A DNA stretch of 64,000 bases from Micromonospora echinaurantiaca (GTDB lineage: Bacteria > Actinomycetota > Actinomycetes > Mycobacteriales > Micromonosporaceae), in NCBI RefSeq assembly GCF_900090235.1, contig NZ_LT607750.1, forward strand, positions 6,901,501 through 6,965,500. Reading direction: 5' to 3'. Shown here piece by piece: positions 1 to 10,157 of the stretch. A program made the position numbers and the translations under genes. Below the pieces are notes generated by a model. That model was not told where the DNA came from. It searched no databases and saw nothing but the letters and a program-made list of their open reading frames with translations. Within the stretch, counting starts at the first letter, position 1. Each line of letters begins with the position of its first letter.

Positions 1-455
1 TAGAGCACCTTGCCCTGCGCGACCAGCGTCTCCATCGCCTGCCAGATCTCCTCCCACGGCGTGGTCCGGGAGATGTGGTGCATCTGGTAGAGGTCGATGG
101 TGTCGGTCTGCAGCCGGCGCAGCGAGCCCTCGCAGGCCCGGATGATGTGCCGGGCGGAGAGGCCGCGCTCGTTGGGCCAGTCGCCCATCTTGCCGTAGAC
201 CTTGGTGGCCAGCACGACCTTCTCCCGCCGGCCGCCGCCCTGGGCGAACCAGCGCCCGATGATCTGCTCGGTGATCCCCTCGCCGGTCTGCCAGCCGTAG
301 ACGTTGGCGGTGTCGAAGAAGTTGATCCCGTGGTCGAGCGCCCGATCCATGATCGCGAAGCTGTCCGGCTCGCTGGTCTGCGGCCCGAAGTTCATCGTGC
401 CGAGGCAGAGGCGGCTGACGGACAGGCCGGTGCGGCCGAGGTTCGTGTAGTCCAT
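1..455 (-). CDS. Aldo/keto reductase, C-terminus cut by window edge
   Basis: NAD(P)H-dependent carbonyl reductase of the AKR superfamily, cytosolic, substrate unknown. About 151 N-terminal residues are visible. The protein opens MDYTNLGRTGLSVSRLCLGTM, and the family pattern follows: a D-x-G-x-NFFDTANVYG segment with the catalytic Asp and Tyr, then LATKVYG with the catalytic Lys, then QMHHISRTTPWEE with the active-site His. The ATG at 455 is chosen because residue 1 aligns with the usual family start; a G-rich GGGTGGGG lies just before it. The motifs resemble the YajO/Tas group of ion-channel beta-subunit-like AKRs. The rest of the gene lies outside the window, so whether it is intact is unknown. 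Confidence 0.9.
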   Translation of the reverse strand, partial: MDYTNLGRTGLSVSRLCLGTMNFGPQTSEPDSFAIMDRALDHGINFFDTANVYGWQTGEGITEQIIGRWFAQGGGRREKVVLATKVYGKMGDWPNERGLSARHIIRACEGSLRRLQTDTIDLYQMHHISRTTPWEEIWQAMETLVAQGKVL

Positions 456-536
456 ACGCCCCACCCTGCCACGGTGGCACTTCGAGTGCCTCGCGTCGGC
501 CCCAACGACCGGATGGCCGCCGGAGCCGAGCGCGGG

Positions 537-1619
537 TCAGGAGGACTCGCGGGCCGCCGGGCCGCTGCCGAAGAGCACGTCGTCCCAGCTCGGCAGGCGC
601 TTGCGCGGCTTGCCACCGGCCTCGGTGGACTCGCCGCCGGCGGCCGCCGCGGCACCCGTGCGGCGGGGCCGGAGCACCGCCAGCGACGGCACGGCCGGCA
701 CCTCCTTCGGCGCGTCCGAGTCGTCGTCGAAGGCCGAACCCTGGCCGCCGCCGAGCAGCGCCGCGGCGCCCCCGCCGACCGCCCGCTGCCGGGGCGCGTC
801 CGGGCCGGCCAGCGCGGCCGGGGAGCGCGGGTCGAGCCCGCGACCGGAGGACGCGCCGAGCGGCCGGTCGAGCGAGGCGAGCAGGGCGTCCCGCCCGGCC
901 CGGATCGGGTCCCGCCCGGGGCGGGCGTGCTCGGCCGGCGTCGGCAGGCCGTGCCCACCGCGACTCGGCTCGCCGCGCGACGGGCCGGGCAGCGCGTGCC
1001 CGCCCCGCTCCGGCGCCGGCTCCTGGCCGAGGATCGGCGTGGGACGCTCGGCGCAGAGGTACTGCGCCATGTCGTCGTGCGGGCTGACCGCCTGCCGGGT
1101 CTTGTCCAGATCCCAGACGGCCTGCGCGGTGGCCTTGCCCGACGGCCAGGTGGCGACGATCCGCCAGGTGCCGTCGTCGCGCCGCCAGGCGTCCCAGGAG
1201 ATCTTCTCGGTGTCGATGCCGTGCTGGGCCAGCCGGCCGTTGACCACCTCGGCCAGCGGGGTGGGCTTCTCCGCGCCCTTGAGCCGGGTGCGCCGGGCGT
1301 GCTGGGCGAGCATCGCGCGCTCCTGCAGCACCGGGCCGGCGTAACGCAGCACCCGGTCGACCGGCACACCGGCGATCCGGGCGACGTCCTCGGCGGACTC
1401 GCCGGAGCGGATCCGGGCCTGGATGTCGCGCGGGGACAGGGACGGTGCCGGGTCGGCGGCGGCGGCCGGCGCCACCGTGAGCGGCGGCGCGCCGGGCTCG
1501 GCGTGCAGCACGCCGGCGACGCGCTCGTCGATCGGCAGGGCGAGCAGTCGCCCGACCTCGTCGGCGAGCACCAGGGCCTGGCCGTCCTCGGAGAGGGCGA
1601 CGAAGCGTACTGGGCGCAT
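537..1619 (-). CDS. sepH: Septation protein SepH (DUF3071)
   Basis: Actinobacterial cell-division protein; in the described family it binds FtsZ and stimulates its assembly at the septum. 360 aa. Residues 1-60 form the conserved N-terminal domain with VALSEDGQALVL and LPIDERV. Residues 63-110 are the helix-turn-helix-like core (RDIQARIRSGESAEDVARIAG, VPVDRVLRYAGPVL). A basic linker and a long Pro/Gly/Arg-rich disordered region follow, and the end is basic (RKRLPSWDDVLFGSG). The ATG at 1619 is preferred over an upstream in-frame ATG at 1775 because it has GGAGG 8 nt upstream and matches the family start. Transcribed alone, downstream of serC on the same strand. Confidence 0.93.
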   Translation of the reverse strand: MRPVRFVALSEDGQALVLADEVGRLLALPIDERVAGVLHAEPGAPPLTVAPAAAADPAPSLSPRDIQARIRSGESAEDVARIAGVPVDRVLRYAGPVLQERAMLAQHARRTRLKGAEKPTPLAEVVNGRLAQHGIDTEKISWDAWRRDDGTWRIVATWPSGKATAQAVWDLDKTRQAVSPHDDMAQYLCAERPTPILGQEPAPERGGHALPGPSRGEPSRGGHGLPTPAEHARPGRDPIRAGRDALLASLDRPLGASSGRGLDPRSPAALAGPDAPRQRAVGGGAAALLGGGQGSAFDDDSDAPKEVPAVPSLAVLRPRRTGAAAAAGGESTEAGGKPRKRLPSWDDVLFGSGPAARESS

Positions 1620-1755
1620 TAGCGTTGCCTCCGTCCCGCTTCGCTGGCCGCACGCCACGAGTCGGCCACCCGGGCGTCTCGCACCACGGTACGCGGTTCC
1701 GTGCCGGGGTGGGGGATGCGACACCCCGCATGTCGCGGATGAGCAGGGGCGATGA

Positions 1756-1800
1756 TCACAGTCGGTGGCCGCCACCGGGGGTGACGACCACCGACTGTGA
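1756..1800 (-). terminator. Rho-independent-like hairpin after serC
   Basis: A perfect 13-bp inverted repeat, TCACAGTCGGTGG at 1756-1768 and CCACCGACTGTGA at 1788-1800, with a 19-nt loop. It lies 8 nt past the serC stop and before sepH. No U-tract follows, as is common in high-GC actinobacteria. Confidence 0.75.
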
Positions 1801-1808
1801 AGGACGCG

Positions 1809-3132
<1,324 letters not shown>

Positions 3133-3185
3133 AGCTCCGGGTGCATATCCGTTGCTGCGCCGACGACCACAGCCGCACCCAGAGC
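3133..3185. repeat. Degenerate copy of a dispersed palindromic repeat
   Basis: This stretch aligns over about 50 bp with the perfect palindrome at 21478-21530. It shares GGGTGCAT, GTTGCT, CCGACGACCACAG and GCACCC in the same order and spacing, with a 2-nt length difference in the loop. The arms are eroded here (GGTGCATATCC against CAGCCGCACC). Confidence 0.6.
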
Positions 3186-3194
3186 GGCCGGGGC

Positions 3195-3257
3195 GGGCGC
3201 CGGAGCGGGCAGGACGGGCGCCGGAGCGGCGGGGGCGGGTGCCGGCGTGGCGGGAAG
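3195..3257. repeat. Three copies of a 21-bp tandem repeat
   Basis: Units begin at 3195, 3216 and 3237. The first two are close to identical (GGGCGCCGGAGCGG plus 7 variable bases) and the third is diverged (GGGTGCCGGCGTGG). Intergenic, upstream of the citA terminator hairpin. Confidence 0.6.
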
Positions 3258-3285
3258 GGCGGCCGGGTCCGGCGGGAGACGCGCG

Positions 3286-3317
3286 AGGGGCCCCGCCCGG
3301 CATCGGACGGGGCCCCT
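3286..3317 (-). terminator. Terminator hairpin after citA
   Basis: Perfect 10-bp inverted repeat AGGGGCCCCG (3286-3295) and CGGGGCCCCT (3308-3317) with a 12-nt loop, 20 nt beyond the citA stop codon. Confidence 0.75.
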
Positions 3318-3337
3318 GGGCGTACGCGGTCAGCCGG

Positions 3338-4444
3338 TCAGACGCCGTGCGGGATGGCGTCCCAGCCGTCGACCTCCTGCGGCTTGCGGCTGCCGGGCCC
3401 GACGTACCGGGCGGACGGGCGGACCAGCCGCTGGAGCTTCTTCTGCTCCAGGATGTGCGCGCTCCAGCCGCCCATCCGGGCACAGGTGAACATCGAGGTG
3501 AACATGTGCGCCGGCACCTCGGCGAAGTCGAGCACCACGGCCGACCAGAACTCGACGTTGGTGGCGAGCACCCGGTCCGGGCGGCGGGCCTGGAGTTCGG
3601 CCAGCGCGGCCTTCTCCAGCGCCTCGGCCACCTCGAAGCGCGGCGCGCCCAGCTCCTTGGCGGTGCGGCGGAGCACCCGGGCGCGCGGGTCCTCGGCCCG
3701 GTAGACCCGGTGGCCGAAGCCCATCAGCCGCTCGCCGCGGTCGAGCACGCCCCGGACGTAGCCCTCGGCGTCGCCGCTGCGCTCGACCGCCTCCAGCATG
3801 CTGAGCACCCGGGACGGTGCGCCGCCGTGCAGCGGGCCGGAGAGCGCGCCGATGCCGGAGGAGATGCAGGCGGCGGCGTCCGCGCCGGTGGAGGCGACGA
3901 TCCGGGCGGTGAAGGTGGAGGCGTTCAGGCCGTGCTCGGCGGCCGAGATGAAGTACGCGTCGACGGCCTTGACGTGCCGCGGGTCGGGCTCACCCCGCCA
4001 GCGCTTCATGAAGCGCTCGACGATGGTGGAGGCCTTGTCGATCTCCTTCTGCGGCACGGCCGGCAGACCCAGGCCGCGGGCGGACTGGGCGACGAAGGAG
4101 AGCGCGGTCACCGAGACCCGGGCGAGGTCCTCACGGGCCTGCTCGTCGGAGATGTCCAGCAACTGGTTGAGCCCCCAGTACGGGGCCAGCATCGCCACCG
4201 CGGACTGCACGTCGACGCGGATGTCGCCGGAGTGCACCGGCACCGGGAACGGCTCGGCCGGCGGCAGGCCGGGGCCGAACCGCCCGTCCACCAGCAGCGC
4301 CCAGACGTTGCCGAAGGAGACCTGGCCGATGAGATCCTCGATGTCCACCCCGCGATAGCGCAGGGCGCCACCCTCACGGTCGGGTTCGGCGATCTCGGTC
4401 TCGAAGGCTACGACGCCTTCCAGCCCGGGTTTGAAATCGGCCAT
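3338..4444 (-). CDS. citA: Citrate synthase 2
   Basis: Cytosolic condensation of acetyl-CoA and oxaloacetate to citrate. 368 aa, the short actinobacterial CitA form without the N-terminal extension of GltA. Family landmarks: AEHGLNAST with H171, GPLHGGAPS with H206, and [14 protein letters not shown] with H245. [10 protein letters not shown] stands where many citrate synthases have NVDFYS, a substitution I recall as usual in this subfamily. The end RPSARYVGP is typical. ATG at 4444 with GGAGAG 7 nt upstream. Transcribed away from pdxH; its own terminator follows. A 2-methylcitrate synthase role cannot be excluded from sequence alone. Confidence 0.93.
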   Translation of the reverse strand: MADFKPGLEGVVAFETEIAEPDREGGALRYRGVDIEDLIGQVSFGNVWALLVDGRFGPGLPPAEPFPVPVHSGDIRVDVQSAVAMLAPYWGLNQLLDISDEQAREDLARVSVTALSFVAQSARGLGLPAVPQKEIDKASTIVERFMKRWRGEPDPRHVKAVDAYFISAAEHGLNASTFTARIVASTGADAAACISSGIGALSGPLHGGAPSRVLSMLEAVERSGDAEGYVRGVLDRGERLMGFGHRVYRAEDPRARVLRRTAKELGAPRFEVAEALEKAALAELQARRPDRVLATNVEFWSAVVLDFAEVPAHMFTSMFTCARMGGWSAHILEQKKLQRLVRPSARYVGPGSRKPQEVDGWDAIPHGV

Positions 4445-4698
4445 GTCGCTCTCCTGGATCTGGTCGTCGCGCCCGGGCGGGCTCTCCTCCGGCCCAGCCG
4501 GCCGAGCGCCTCAGGCGACCCCTCAGGGATGTGTTCGTGACATCTTGCCTGCTGGGTAACCGGCTCCGCGACCCGCGGCGGATGTGCCGCACGCGACATC
4601 CCCCGCCGCACGAGGCCCGGACGGACGAGGAAGACAATGTGACGTGGGTTGGCCTGCGCCGGGTGGCGCCGGCAGGCGCCACCGGGAGGGGAGAGAAC

Positions 4699-5358
4699 GT
4701 GACGGGCGACACAGTGCCCCCGGCCGACATGCGTAACGAGTACGACGGCGACCTGGGCCTTTCCGAGGCCGAGTTGGCCGGCGACTGGCACAGCCAGTTC
4801 GACCGCTGGTTCGCCGACGCGGTGGCCGCCGGGCTGCCCGAGCCGAACGCGATGGTGGTCGGCACCGCGGACCCGGCCGGCCGGCCGAGCGCCCGGACGG
4901 TGCTGCTCAAGGGGTACGACCCGGACGGTTTCGTCTTCTTCACCAACTACGGCTCCCGCAAGGGCGTCGAACTGACCGGCAACCCGTACGCCAGCCTGGT
5001 CTTCCCCTGGTTCGCCATGCACCGGCAGGTGGTGGTCGCCGGCCCGGTGGAGCGGATCGACCGGGCCGAGACCGAGGCGTACTTCGCCAGCCGGCCGCGC
5101 GGCTCCCAACTGGGCGCCTGGGCCAGCGAGCAGTCCCGGGTGATCCCGGACCGGGCCGCGCTGGACGCCGGCTACCGGGCGGTGGCGGAGCGCTTCGCCG
5201 ACGTCGACCCGATCCCGGCCCCGCCGCACTGGGGCGGGCTGCGGGTGCGGCCCGAGTCGGTGGAGTTCTGGCAGGGCCGGGCCAGCCGGCTGCACGACCG
5301 GCTGCGGTTCCGGCGCACCGACACCGGCGCCTGGACCGTGGAGCGGCTGGCGCCGTGA
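4699..5358 (+). CDS. pdxH: Pyridoxamine/pyridoxine 5'-phosphate oxidase
   Basis: FMN enzyme oxidising PNP or PMP to PLP. 219 aa, the normal length. Seen: [21 protein letters not shown] near the N-terminus, the FMN-binding [24 protein letters not shown] region, [34 protein letters not shown], and the C-terminal signature [19 protein letters not shown]. The GTG at 4699 is chosen for the strong GGGAGGGGAG 5 nt upstream; a later ATG (codon 11, MRNEYDG) is possible, and the in-frame ATG at 4531 is upstream leader. The stop overlaps the start of the next gene by 4 nt (GTGA), so the two are translationally coupled. Confidence 0.94.
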   Translation: MTGDTVPPADMRNEYDGDLGLSEAELAGDWHSQFDRWFADAVAAGLPEPNAMVVGTADPAGRPSARTVLLKGYDPDGFVFFTNYGSRKGVELTGNPYASLVFPWFAMHRQVVVAGPVERIDRAETEAYFASRPRGSQLGAWASEQSRVIPDRAALDAGYRAVAERFADVDPIPAPPHWGGLRVRPESVEFWQGRASRLHDRLRFRRTDTGAWTVERLAP

Positions 5359-6659
5359 CCCAGCTCAAGGGCTCCCGGCCGCGCGGGCTGCGCCGCTGGG
5401 CGATCGACCTGCGCCCGCTCGCCGTGCCCGCGTACCGGCGGATCTGGCTCGGCAATGGCATAGCGATGTTCGGCATGCAGTTCACCGCCGTCGCGGTGCC
5501 GGTGGAGATGTACGAACTGACCCGCGACTCGCTCTGGGTCGGGTTGATCGGCATCGCGGCGTTCGTACCGCTGCTGGTCTTCGGGCTCTGGGGCGGCGCG
5601 GTGGCCGACGCGCGGGACCGGCGCAGCGTGCTGCTGGTCACCTCGGTGCTGCTCTGGCTCTCGACGCTCGGCCTGCTGGCGCAGGCCCTGCTGCGGGTCG
5701 GCAGCCCGGTGCTGCTGCTCGCGCTGATCGCTGTGCAGTCGATCGCGTTCGCGATCAGCTCGCCCACCCGCAACGCGATCCTGCCCCGGCTGGTGCCGCT
5801 GGAGCTGGTGCCGGCGGCCAGCACGCTGAACTTCACCACCTTCACCGCGACCGCCGTGTTCGGCCCGCTGGCCGCCGGTCTGATCTTCGCCACCTGGCAG
5901 GACCCGGGGGTGGGGCTGCCGATCGCGTACGGGGTGGACGCCCTGCTCTTCACCGTCTCGCTCTGGGCCACCCTGCGCCTGCCCGCGCTGCCGCCCGAGC
6001 CGGACCCGGACGGCGACGGCACTCCGCGCAAGGCCGGGCTGGTCAGCATCGTGGACGGACTGCGCTACCTGTCCACCACCCCGGTGCTGCTGCTCTCGTT
6101 CGCCATCGACCTGATCGCGATGGTGCTGGCGATGCCCCGGGCGCTCTTCCCGGAGATCGCCGACGAGCGGTTCGGCGGTGGGGCGGCGGTGGGCTGGCTC
6201 TACAGCTCGATCGCGATCGGGGCGATGGTCGGCGGGCTCACCTCCGGCTGGATCGGCCGGTTGCACCGGCAGGGGCTGGCGCTGGTGGTCGCGGTGGTCG
6301 GCTGGGGGCTGGCGGTGGCGGCCGCCGGGCTGGCCGGCCAGCTCTGGCTGATGGTCGTGCTGCTCGCGGTGGCCGGCGCGGCCGACCTGGTCAGCGCGGT
6401 GCTGCGGCAGTCGATGCTGCTGGTCTACGCGCCGGACCGGATGCGCGGCCGGCTCCAGGGCGTGAACACGGTGGTCATCGCCGGTGGTCCGCGGCTGGGC
6501 GACCTGCGGGCCGGCGCGATGGCCGCCGGGTTCGGCGGCGGGGTCGCCTGGATCAGCGGCGGGCTGCTCTCCGCCGCGCTCGCCGTGCTGCTCGCGGTGG
6601 CCTTCCCGGCGCTGCTGCGCTACCGCGCGGCGACCGCGTCGAGCGGGGACCGGACCTGA
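5355..6659 (+). CDS. MFS efflux transporter, EntS-like (MFS_3)
   Basis: 434-aa inner-membrane protein with about 12 hydrophobic segments in two halves and a loop around residues 215-230 ([15 protein letters not shown]). The cytoplasmic loop [18 protein letters not shown] is the MFS motif A. The [12 protein letters not shown] and [12 protein letters not shown] segments resemble the enterobactin-exporter-like MFS_3 group. GTG start, overlapping the pdxH stop by 4 nt. Substrate unknown; linkage to pdxH suggests shared transcription rather than shared function. Confidence 0.85.
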   Translation: MTQLKGSRPRGLRRWAIDLRPLAVPAYRRIWLGNGIAMFGMQFTAVAVPVEMYELTRDSLWVGLIGIAAFVPLLVFGLWGGAVADARDRRSVLLVTSVLLWLSTLGLLAQALLRVGSPVLLLALIAVQSIAFAISSPTRNAILPRLVPLELVPAASTLNFTTFTATAVFGPLAAGLIFATWQDPGVGLPIAYGVDALLFTVSLWATLRLPALPPEPDPDGDGTPRKAGLVSIVDGLRYLSTTPVLLLSFAIDLIAMVLAMPRALFPEIADERFGGGAAVGWLYSSIAIGAMVGGLTSGWIGRLHRQGLALVVAVVGWGLAVAAAGLAGQLWLMVVLLAVAGAADLVSAVLRQSMLLVYAPDRMRGRLQGVNTVVIAGGPRLGDLRAGAMAAGFGGGVAWISGGLLSAALAVLLAVAFPALLRYRAATASSGDRT

Positions 6660-6677
6660 ACGGTTAGGGTCCCCCGC

Positions 6678-7607
6678 ATGGACAGCCCCGACCGGCGCCC
6701 GCTCTCGGGCGCGCAGTGGACCATCGCCGCCGCCAGCCACGAGGCGGTCGTCGTGGAGGTGGGCGGCGGGGTGCGGGCGTACCGGCACGACGGCGTCGAC
6801 TACCTCGACGGGTACGCCGAGGACGAGCTCTGCCCGGGCTGCGCCGGCCAGGTGCTGGCGCCCTGGCCGAACCGGATCCGGGACGGGCAGTACGCCTTCG
6901 GCGACCGGTCGTTGCAGCTGACGCTGACCGAGCCGGAGCGCGGGGTGGCCATCCACGGGCTGGTCAACTGGGTGCCCTGGCAGCTGCTGGAGCACTCCGC
7001 CGACGCGGTGACGCTTGGCTACGACCTGCCGGCGCAGCCCGGCTACCCGTGGCCGCTGCGGCTGCGCAGCCGGTGGAGCGTCGGCCCGGCCGGGCTGCGG
7101 GCCGAGCACGAGGTGACCAACACCGGCGGCGAGGCGGCGCCGTTCGGCTTCGCCGTGCACCCGTACCTGCGGCTGCCCGGGGTGGCGGTGGACGATCTGG
7201 CGATGCTGCTGCCGGCCCGCAACCGGCTGCTGCTGGATTCCCGGCTGCTGCCGATCGGGGCCACCCCGGTCGCCGGCACCGAGTACGACTGGACCAGCCG
7301 CCGCCGGATCGGCGCCGCCCGGCTCGACCTGACCTTCGGTGACGTGGCCCGGGACGACGACGGCGGCTCCGCGGTGAGCCTGGCCGCGCCGGACGGCTCG
7401 GCCGGGGTGCGGATCTGGGCCGACCGGGAGTTCGGCTGGTGGCAGGTGTTCACCGGCGACACGCTCACCGGGGAACGGCACCGCCGCTCGGTGGCGATCG
7501 AACCGATGACCTGCCCGCCGGACGCGTTCCGCTCCGGCCGGGACATGATCACCCTGGCGCCGGGCGAGACCTGGCGGGGCGCCTGGGGCGTCCGGCCGGG
7601 GGCCTGA
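6678..7607 (+). CDS. Aldose 1-epimerase family protein
   Basis: 309-aa cytosolic beta-sandwich galactose-mutarotase-like enzyme that would interconvert alpha and beta anomers of a sugar. Key positions: N65/R67 in PWPNRIRDG, H93 in VAIHGLVNW, H161 in FAVHPYLRLPG and a C-terminal Glu in AIEPMTCPPDAF. A TAGGGT box ends 7 nt before the ATG, which points to a leaderless transcript starting at the first codon. The gene follows the MFS gene by 18 nt, so read-through is also possible. Confidence 0.88.
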   Translation: MDSPDRRPLSGAQWTIAAASHEAVVVEVGGGVRAYRHDGVDYLDGYAEDELCPGCAGQVLAPWPNRIRDGQYAFGDRSLQLTLTEPERGVAIHGLVNWVPWQLLEHSADAVTLGYDLPAQPGYPWPLRLRSRWSVGPAGLRAEHEVTNTGGEAAPFGFAVHPYLRLPGVAVDDLAMLLPARNRLLLDSRLLPIGATPVAGTEYDWTSRRRIGAARLDLTFGDVARDDDGGSAVSLAAPDGSAGVRIWADREFGWWQVFTGDTLTGERHRRSVAIEPMTCPPDAFRSGRDMITLAPGETWRGAWGVRPGA

Positions 7608-7617
7608 CGGGGGCGGC

Positions 7618-8220
7618 ATGGAGTTCGCCGAGGTGGTCCGCCGACGCCGGATGGTGCGCAACTACGACCCGGACCGCCCCGTCCCGCCCGACGTGGTCGA
7701 GCGCCTGCTCGACCACGCGGTTCGCGCGCCGTCCGCCGGGTTCGCCCAGGGTTGGGGCTTCCTGGTGCTGGAGACGCCGGCGGACCGGGACCGGTTCTGG
7801 GCGGCGACCACGCCGGCGGGCGGCGGCCGGGAGCGCTGGCTGGCCGGCATGCGCCGGGCGCCGCTGATCGTCGTCCCGCACGCGAACCGCGACGCCTACC
7901 TGGACCGGTACGCCGAGCCGGACAAGGGCTGGACGGACCGCTCGCCGGAGCGCTGGCCGGTGCCCTACTGGTACGTCGACGCCGGCTTCGCCGCGCTGCT
8001 GATGCTGCTGACGGCGGTGGACGAGGGGCTGGGGGCGTGCTTCTTCGGCATTCCGCCGCAGCGGCTCGACGCCTACCGGGAGGCGTTCGGGGTCCCGCCG
8101 GAGTACCGGCCCGTCGGTGCGATCACCATCGGTTACCGGGCACTCGACCATCGGTCACCATCGCTGCGTCGGGGTCGGCGTCCGGTCGATGAAGTGGTCC
8201 GACGCGGCCGGTGGAGCTGA
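7618..8220 (+). CDS. Nitroreductase family protein
   Basis: 200-aa FMN-dependent NAD(P)H oxidoreductase-like protein. It begins MEFAEVVRRRRMVRNYDPD with the FMN-phosphate-binding RRRMVRNY, then APSAGFAQGWGFLVLET and ACFFGIPPQRLDAYREAFGVP, ending VGAITIGY before a short tail. A central segment (LIVVPHANRDAYLDRYAEPDKG) is like the actinobacterial subgroup. ATG 10 nt after the epimerase stop with GGGGGCGG upstream, so probably one operon with it. Substrate unknown. Confidence 0.85.
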   Translation: MEFAEVVRRRRMVRNYDPDRPVPPDVVERLLDHAVRAPSAGFAQGWGFLVLETPADRDRFWAATTPAGGGRERWLAGMRRAPLIVVPHANRDAYLDRYAEPDKGWTDRSPERWPVPYWYVDAGFAALLMLLTAVDEGLGACFFGIPPQRLDAYREAFGVPPEYRPVGAITIGYRALDHRSPSLRRGRRPVDEVVRRGRWS

Positions 8221-8411
8221 CCGGTTGGTGCGGATTCGCCGGGTTGAGGAACGGACCAGCGGTAGCGAAACTGACATCAGGGAGCAGAACGCGGTGTGGT
8301 GCGGCCGGCTAGGCTGGCACGGTCATCGGTGCCGCGCGGGTCGCGGTGCCACGCCGCGACCCGGCACGGTGCCGCGGGTCGGCCCGGCCACGGGGAGGGG
8401 AGCGTGCCGTC

Positions 8412-8717
8412 GTGATCTTCAGAGCGGTTCGGGACGGGCGTCCCTACCCGGAGCACAACCTGACGCTCAAGCAGTGGGCGGAGATCCCGCCGCGGCCGCT
8501 GCGCCTGGACCAGTTGATCACCACCAAGCGCGAGCTGGCGCTGGACAAGCTGCTCGCCGAGGACTCCACCTTCTACGGCGACCTCTTCCCGCACGTGGTG
8601 CAGTGGAACGGCGGGCTCTACCTGGAGGACGGGTTGCACCGGGCGCTGCGCGCCGCGCTGCAGCAGCGCAACCAGATCCACGCTCGGGTGCTGGTGCTCT
8701 CCGAGCCGGTGGAGTGA
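8412..8717 (+). CDS. Small ParB-fold/VapB-like actinobacterial protein
   Basis: 101 aa, cytosolic. It contains NLTLKQWAEIPPRPLRLDQL, STFYGDLFPHVVQW and YLEDGLHRALRAALQQR. The last block resembles the ParB/sulfiredoxin-like xxDGxHR loop. Homologues in actinobacteria are often labelled VapB-family antitoxins, but no PIN-domain or other toxin gene lies next to it, so that label is doubtful. The GTG at 8412 is chosen because GGGGAGGGGAG ends 9 nt before it; the in-frame ATG at 8346 adds an Arg-rich stretch that looks non-coding. Confidence 0.75.
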   Translation: MIFRAVRDGRPYPEHNLTLKQWAEIPPRPLRLDQLITTKRELALDKLLAEDSTFYGDLFPHVVQWNGGLYLEDGLHRALRAALQQRNQIHARVLVLSEPVE

Positions 8718-8752
8718 CCGGTCGCGGCTGAGCCTTCGTTAGGGTGGCTGCC

Positions 8753-9922
8753 ATGAGCCCTACCGCCCCGCTCGACCTGCTCGACCTGGACTCGTCGCTC
8801 AGCGAGGAGGAGCGGCAGATCCGCGCGGTCGTGCGCCAGCTGGTGGACGACCGGGTCCGCCCGCACGTCGCCGGCTGGTACGAGGAGGGCCGGGTGCCCG
8901 CCCGCGAGCTGGCCCGCGAGTTCGGCAAGCTCGGCCTGCTCGGCATGCACCTGCACGGCTACGGTTGCGCCGGCGCGTCCGCGGTCGCGTACGGGCTGGC
9001 CTGCCTGGAGCTGGAGGCCGGCGACTCGGGCCTGCGCTCGCTGGTCTCGGTGCAGGGCTCGCTCGCCATGTACGCGATCTGGCGCTACGGCAGCGAGGAG
9101 CAGAAGCAGCGCTGGCTGCCCTCGATGGCCACCGGCGAGGCGATCGGCTGCTTCGGGCTGACCGAGCCCGACCACGGCTCCGACCCGGCGTCGATGACCA
9201 CCCGGGCCCGGCGCGACGGCGCCGACTGGGTGCTCACCGGCGGCAAGATGTGGATCACCAACGCGCCGATCGCCGACGTGGCGGTGATCTGGGCCCGCAC
9301 CGAGGACGGCGTGCGGGGGTTCGCCGTACCGATGGACACGCCGGGCGTGACGGCGCGGGAGATCACCCGCAAGATGTCGCTGCGCGCCTCGGTCACCGGG
9401 GAGATCTCGCTGGACGACGTCCGGCTGCCGGACGCCGCGCGGCTGCCCGAGGCGGTCGGCCTGAAGGCGCCGCTGAGCTGCCTCACCGAGGCCCGGTTCG
9501 GCATCGTCTGGGGCGCGCTCGGGGCGGCCCGGGACTGCCTGGAGACCGCCCTGGCGTACGCCGGCACCCGCACCCAGTTCGGCCGGCCGCTGGCCGGTTT
9601 CCAGCTCACCCAGGCCAAGCTCGCCGACATGGCGGTCGAGCTGCACAAGGGCTACCTGCTGGCGCTGCACCTGGGCCGGCTCGCCGACGCCGGCCGGCTG
9701 CGCCCGGCGCAGGTGAGCGTGGGCAAGCTGAACAACGTGCGAGAGGCGCTGGCGATCGCCCGGCAGTGCCGCACCATCCTCGGCGCGAACGGCGTCTCCG
9801 GCGAGTACCCGATCATGCGGCACGCCAACAACCTGGAGAGCGTGCTCACCTACGAGGGCACCTCGGAGATCCACCAGTTGGTCATCGGGCAGCAGCTCAC
9901 CGGCGTCTCGGCCTTCGCCTGA
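8753..9922 (+). CDS. Acyl-CoA dehydrogenase, glutaryl-CoA-dehydrogenase-like
   Basis: 389-aa FAD flavoenzyme of the acyl-CoA dehydrogenase family. FAD/substrate motifs: GCFGLTEPDHGSDP and GKMWITNAP. The C-terminal half follows the glutaryl-CoA dehydrogenase pattern: LSCLTEARFGIVWGALGAARDCL, RTQFGRPLAGFQLTQAKLADM, GANGVSGEYPIMRHANNLE and TYEGTSEIHQL, with the expected catalytic Glu in YEGT. If the assignment holds it would oxidise and decarboxylate glutaryl-CoA in lysine/aromatic catabolism; other branched or short acyl-CoAs are possible. TAGGGT sits 7 nt before the ATG (a leaderless signal), which supports this start over the GTG at 8744. Confidence 0.85.
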   Translation: MSPTAPLDLLDLDSSLSEEERQIRAVVRQLVDDRVRPHVAGWYEEGRVPARELAREFGKLGLLGMHLHGYGCAGASAVAYGLACLELEAGDSGLRSLVSVQGSLAMYAIWRYGSEEQKQRWLPSMATGEAIGCFGLTEPDHGSDPASMTTRARRDGADWVLTGGKMWITNAPIADVAVIWARTEDGVRGFAVPMDTPGVTAREITRKMSLRASVTGEISLDDVRLPDAARLPEAVGLKAPLSCLTEARFGIVWGALGAARDCLETALAYAGTRTQFGRPLAGFQLTQAKLADMAVELHKGYLLALHLGRLADAGRLRPAQVSVGKLNNVREALAIARQCRTILGANGVSGEYPIMRHANNLESVLTYEGTSEIHQLVIGQQLTGVSAFA

Positions 9923-9929
9923 CCGGCGG

Positions 9930-10020
9930 CGGCACCCCGGCGCTCCGGCACCCCGGCGCTCCGGCGCTCCGGCGCTCCGGCGCTCCGGCGCCCCGGCATC
10001 CCGGCATCCCGGCGCCCCGG
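9930..10020. repeat. 8-bp tandem repeat array
   Basis: About eleven consecutive copies of an 8-bp unit with consensus CGGCGCTC and variants CGGCACCC, CGGCGCCC and CGGCATCC. It begins 8 nt past the acyl-CoA dehydrogenase stop and fills much of the gap before the DUF4230 gene. No stable coding frame is conserved, because 8 is not a multiple of 3. Confidence 0.8.
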
Positions 10021-10157
10021 CCGGCGACCGGTCGAGCGGTGCCGCGCACCGGTGCTGAGCTGGGCGGACGAGCGGCTCGGCCGCTCGGCGAGCGCGTGTC
10101 GTACCGGGGACGTACCGTCATTTCAAGACGACCTGTCTGACGAGGACGGTGAGGGCG

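Noticed and set aside
8346..8411. Upstream ATG for the ParB/VapB-like gene
   Set aside because: The added 22 residues are Arg/Pro-rich and unlike relatives; the GTG at 8412 has a strong ribosome site 9 nt upstream.
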